In this document: one piece after another, positions 5,209 to 7,332 of the stretch
Layout of the letters: each line of letters opens with the position of its first letter
Numbering within the stretch: position 1 is the stretch's first letter
DNA from: Gemmatimonadota bacterium
GTDB lineage: Bacteria > Gemmatimonadota > Gemmatimonadetes > Gemmatimonadales > Gemmatimonadaceae
NCBI GenBank assembly: GCA_016794735.1
Contig: JAEUJK010000115.1
Location: forward strand, 1 to 7,332
DNA length: 7,332 bases
Direction: 5' to 3'
The notes under the pieces: model-generated
Seen by the model: the letters and a program-made list of their open reading frames with translations, nothing else
Told to the model about the DNA's origin: nothing
The model's database searches: none
Position numbers and translations under genes: made by a program

Positions 5209-7332
5209 ATGACTGCCCTGACCCTGGAACGTGTCGGCCCCGTGGCCGTGATCACCTTCGACCTGCCCGGCGAACCCGTCAACAAGTTCTCGCGGCAGGT
5301 GAAGGACGAGTTCGTGGCCGTCCTCGACCAGCTGGAGCGCGACACGAGTGTCGGGGCCGCGGTGCTGCTGAGCGGCAAGGCCGACACCTTCATCGCGGGC
5401 GCCGATATCGAGGAGTTCCTCGCGTGGACGACGGCGTTCCAGGCGGAGGCGGCATCCAAGGAAGGGCACCAGCTGCTCGAACGGCTCGAACGCGCACGCG
5501 TGCCGCTGGTCGCGGCCATCCATGGTGCGTGCCTGGGTGGTGGGTTGGAGACGGCGCTCGCGTGCGCCTACCGCATTGCCACCGATCATGAGAAGACGGT
5601 GCTCGCGCTGCCCGAGATCCAGCTTGGCTTGATCCCCGGTGCAGGCGGTACGCAGCGTTTGCCGCATGTCGTCGGGTTGCAGGCCGCGCTCGACATGATC
5701 CTGACCGGTCGCAACATCCGCGCGAAGAAGGCATTGCAGATGGGGCTGGTGCACGAGATGGTGCACCCGGCCATCCTGCGTCGAGTCGCCCTGGAGCGGG
5801 CGAATGCGCTGGCCGCCGGCACGCTGCGTCGCAACCCGCCCGCGCGTCAGCGCTCCGTGGTGGACCTCGCGATGGAAGGCAATCCACTCGGGCGTTCGGT
5901 GGTGCTCAAGAAGGCCGGCGAGATGGCGCTGGCCAAGAGCAAGGGACACTACCCGGCGATTCCCGCCGCGCTCGACGCGGTGGCCGCGGCGTACGGCAAT
6001 CGCTCTGCGGGTTTTGCCACCGAGGCCCGGCTGTTCGGTGAACTTGCCGCGACGCCGGTGTGCCGTGAGCTGATCTTCCTGTTCTTCGCGACGACCGCCC
6101 TCAAGAAGGACCCTGGCGTGGAAACGCCGCCCGCGGCGGTGCCATCGATCAAGTCGTTAGGCGTGCTCGGCGCCGGGTTCATGGGGGCCGGGATCACGTC
6201 GGTCGCGGTGCAGCAGGGCGTCCCGGTGCGGCTCAAGGACGCGAGCCTGGAACGCGTCGGGAAGGGGATCGCCGCCGTGCGGAGCGTGCTCGCCGAACGG
6301 GTGAAGAAGCGGCAGGTCACGCGCCAGCAGATGGAAGACCAGCTGCTCCTCGCTGGTGGCACCGTCGACTACGCCGGGTTCGGCCACGTCGACCTCGTGA
6401 TCGAGGCGGTGTTCGAGGACCTCGCGGTGAAGCACCAGGTCGTGCGCGAACTGGAGGCGGTGCTCGACGAGGACGCGATTGTCGCGTCCAACACCAGCAC
6501 GATCCCGATTGCGCGCATCGCCGAGGCGTCGCGCCGCCCGGAACGCATGCTCGGGATGCACTTCTTCTCCCCCGTGCACAAGATGCCGCTGCTGGAGGTC
6601 ATCGTCACGCCGACGACGCGGGCTGACGTGACCGCGGCCGCGGTGGCCTTTGGCAAGCGCCTGGGGAAGACGGTCATCGTGGTGCGCGACGCACCCGGGT
6701 TCTACGTGAACCGCATCCTCAACCCCTACCTCAATGAAGCCGGGCGTCTCCTCGACGCCGGGTGCGCCATCGATGCGCTCGATGCCGCGGTGGTCGCCGA
6801 CGGGTTTCCCGTCGGGCCGATCACGCTGCTCGACGAGGTCGGACTCGATGTCGCGGGCAAGGTCGCGCCGATCTTCCACGAGGCCTTCGGGGAGCGCATG
6901 GCGCCACCAGCGTCGTTGCGCGCGGTGGTGGAGGCCGGACGCCTGGGCCGGAAGGGAAAGAGCGGGTTCTACCTCTACGACGCCGATGGCAGCCGTGGCG
7001 GCGTCGATCCCTCGGTGTACGCGCTCTTTCCCACCGGTGCACAGCGCGTGGCCGTGGAGCCGAGCGAGATCATGGAGCGCCTCACCTGTGCCGTGCTCGC
7101 CGAGGCCGCCCGTTGCCTCGAGGAAGGGATCATTCGTTCGCCGCGCGATGGTGATGTCGGCGCGGTGTTCGGGTTCGGGTACCCACCATTCCGCGGCGGG
7201 CCCTTCCGCACCATGGACGCGATCGGCGCGGGTGCGCTCGTGACACGACTCGAGCGGCTCAACGATCGGTTCCCGGGGCGGTTCGTGCCGGCAGACCTCC
7301 TGGTGCACATGGCGCGGCGTGGTGAGCGGTTC
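5209..7332 (+). CDS. fadJ: Fatty acid oxidation complex alpha subunit, FadJ type (enoyl-CoA hydratase / 3-hydroxyacyl-CoA dehydrogenase), 3' end cut by window
   Basis: 708 codons are open from ATG 5209 to the right edge; E. coli FadJ is 714 residues, so only a short tail is missing. The crotonase domain (about 1-185) has the oxyanion-hole stretch AGADIEEF (63-70) and GACLGGGLE (106-114). Catalytic glutamates E114 and E136 (LPEIQLG) are 22 residues apart, as I recall for FadJ, whereas mitochondrial hydratase has 20. The dehydrogenase Rossmann fold starts at about 314 with GAGFMG (321-326) and acidic D344 for NAD. The catalytic pair is H451 (GMHFFSPVH) and E463, supported by S430 and N501 (GFYVNRIL). 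The C-terminal helical repeats end with FGFGYPPFRGGPFRTMD (654-670), a hallmark of the family. It performs the hydration and NAD-dependent oxidation steps of beta-oxidation and hands 3-ketoacyl-CoA to FadI. No frameshift or internal stop was found on line-by-line translation. Confidence 0.95.
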   Translation, partial: MTALTLERVGPVAVITFDLPGEPVNKFSRQVKDEFVAVLDQLERDTSVGAAVLLSGKADTFIAGADIEEFLAWTTAFQAEAASKEGHQLLERLERARVPLVAAIHGACLGGGLETALACAYRIATDHEKTVLALPEIQLGLIPGAGGTQRLPHVVGLQAALDMILTGRNIRAKKALQMGLVHEMVHPAILRRVALERANALAAGTLRRNPPARQRSVVDLAMEGNPLGRSVVLKKAGEMALAKSKGHYPAIPAALDAVAAAYGNRSAGFATEARLFGELAATPVCRELIFLFFATTALKKDPGVETPPAAVPSIKSLGVLGAGFMGAGITSVAVQQGVPVRLKDASLERVGKGIAAVRSVLAERVKKRQVTRQQMEDQLLLAGGTVDYAGFGHVDLVIEAVFEDLAVKHQVVRELEAVLDEDAIVASNTSTIPIARIAEASRRPERMLGMHFFSPVHKMPLLEVIVTPTTRADVTAAAVAFGKRLGKTVIVVRDAPGFYVNRILNPYLNEAGRLLDAGCAIDALDAAVVADGFPVGPITLLDEVGLDVAGKVAPIFHEAFGERMAPPASLRAVVEAGRLGRKGKSGFYLYDADGSRGGVDPSVYALFPTGAQRVAVEPSEIMERLTCAVLAEAARCLEEGIIRSPRDGDVGAVFGFGYPPFRGGPFRTMDAIGAGALVTRLERLNDRFPGRFVPADLLVHMARRGERF

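Noticed and set aside
5095..5949. A 284-codon minus-strand open frame across the fadI-fadJ junction
   Set aside because: Antisense shadow of two well-supported genes; Arg/His/Gln-rich without motifs.
6157..7308. A 383-codon open frame on the minus strand
   Set aside because: It lies wholly within fadJ, whose catalytic motifs are in the forward frame. Its composition (many His, Arg, Asp) is typical of the antisense shadow of GC-rich coding DNA, and no family is recognisable.

Overview
The window is about 7.3 kb of very GC-rich, densely coding bacterial chromosome. The gene families, the short secreted plug-like protein with a carboxypeptidase-regulatory-like N-terminus, the small lipoprotein and the base composition all suggest a member of the Gemmatimonadota. 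That assignment is inferred from style and content; there is no rRNA or other decisive marker. I see no mobile element, CRISPR array, tRNA or rRNA, and the genes share similar codon use, so this looks like core chromosome and not an accessory island.

Layout, left to right. (1) 11-1252 (+): a deoxyhypusine-synthase-like enzyme of the bacterial subfamily. It has a basic N-terminal extension, and its start is uncertain because the frame is open to the left edge. (2) 1253-1678 (-): a small lipoprotein whose stop codon directly abuts that of gene 1. (3) 1679-1848: a divergent control region holding a good sigma70-like promoter and a strong terminator-like hairpin in the greA leader. (4) 1849-2322 (+): transcript cleavage factor GreA. 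(5) 2401-3132 (+): a secreted protein with a carboxypeptidase-regulatory-like domain and a TonB-plug-like C-terminus but no beta barrel. (6) 3233-3859 (+): a 208-residue membrane-anchored protein of unknown function, preceded by a GC hairpin and a possible ribosome-site-masking hairpin. (7) 3912-5204 (+): a FadI-type thiolase. (8) 5209 to the right edge (+): a FadJ-type multifunctional beta-oxidation protein. It is open at the window end and lacks probably only its last 10-20 residues.

Genes 7 and 8 are 4 nt apart and form a fadIJ operon. FadJ supplies enoyl-CoA hydratase and 3-hydroxyacyl-CoA dehydrogenase, and FadI supplies the thiolytic step, together forming the fatty acid beta-oxidation complex. 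Catalytic residues of all three activities are visible. The remaining genes show no clear functional link to each other.

I do not see a convincing new multi-gene system. The most interesting signals are RNA-level. The greA leader has a terminator between promoter and start codon, like the E. coli greA leader that yields the GraL RNAs, and an upstream segment could compete with the terminator stem. A perfect 10-bp hairpin straddles the stop codon just before fadI. The deoxyhypusine-synthase-like enzyme keeps the catalytic lysine but differs at two positions that bind spermidine in the human enzyme.
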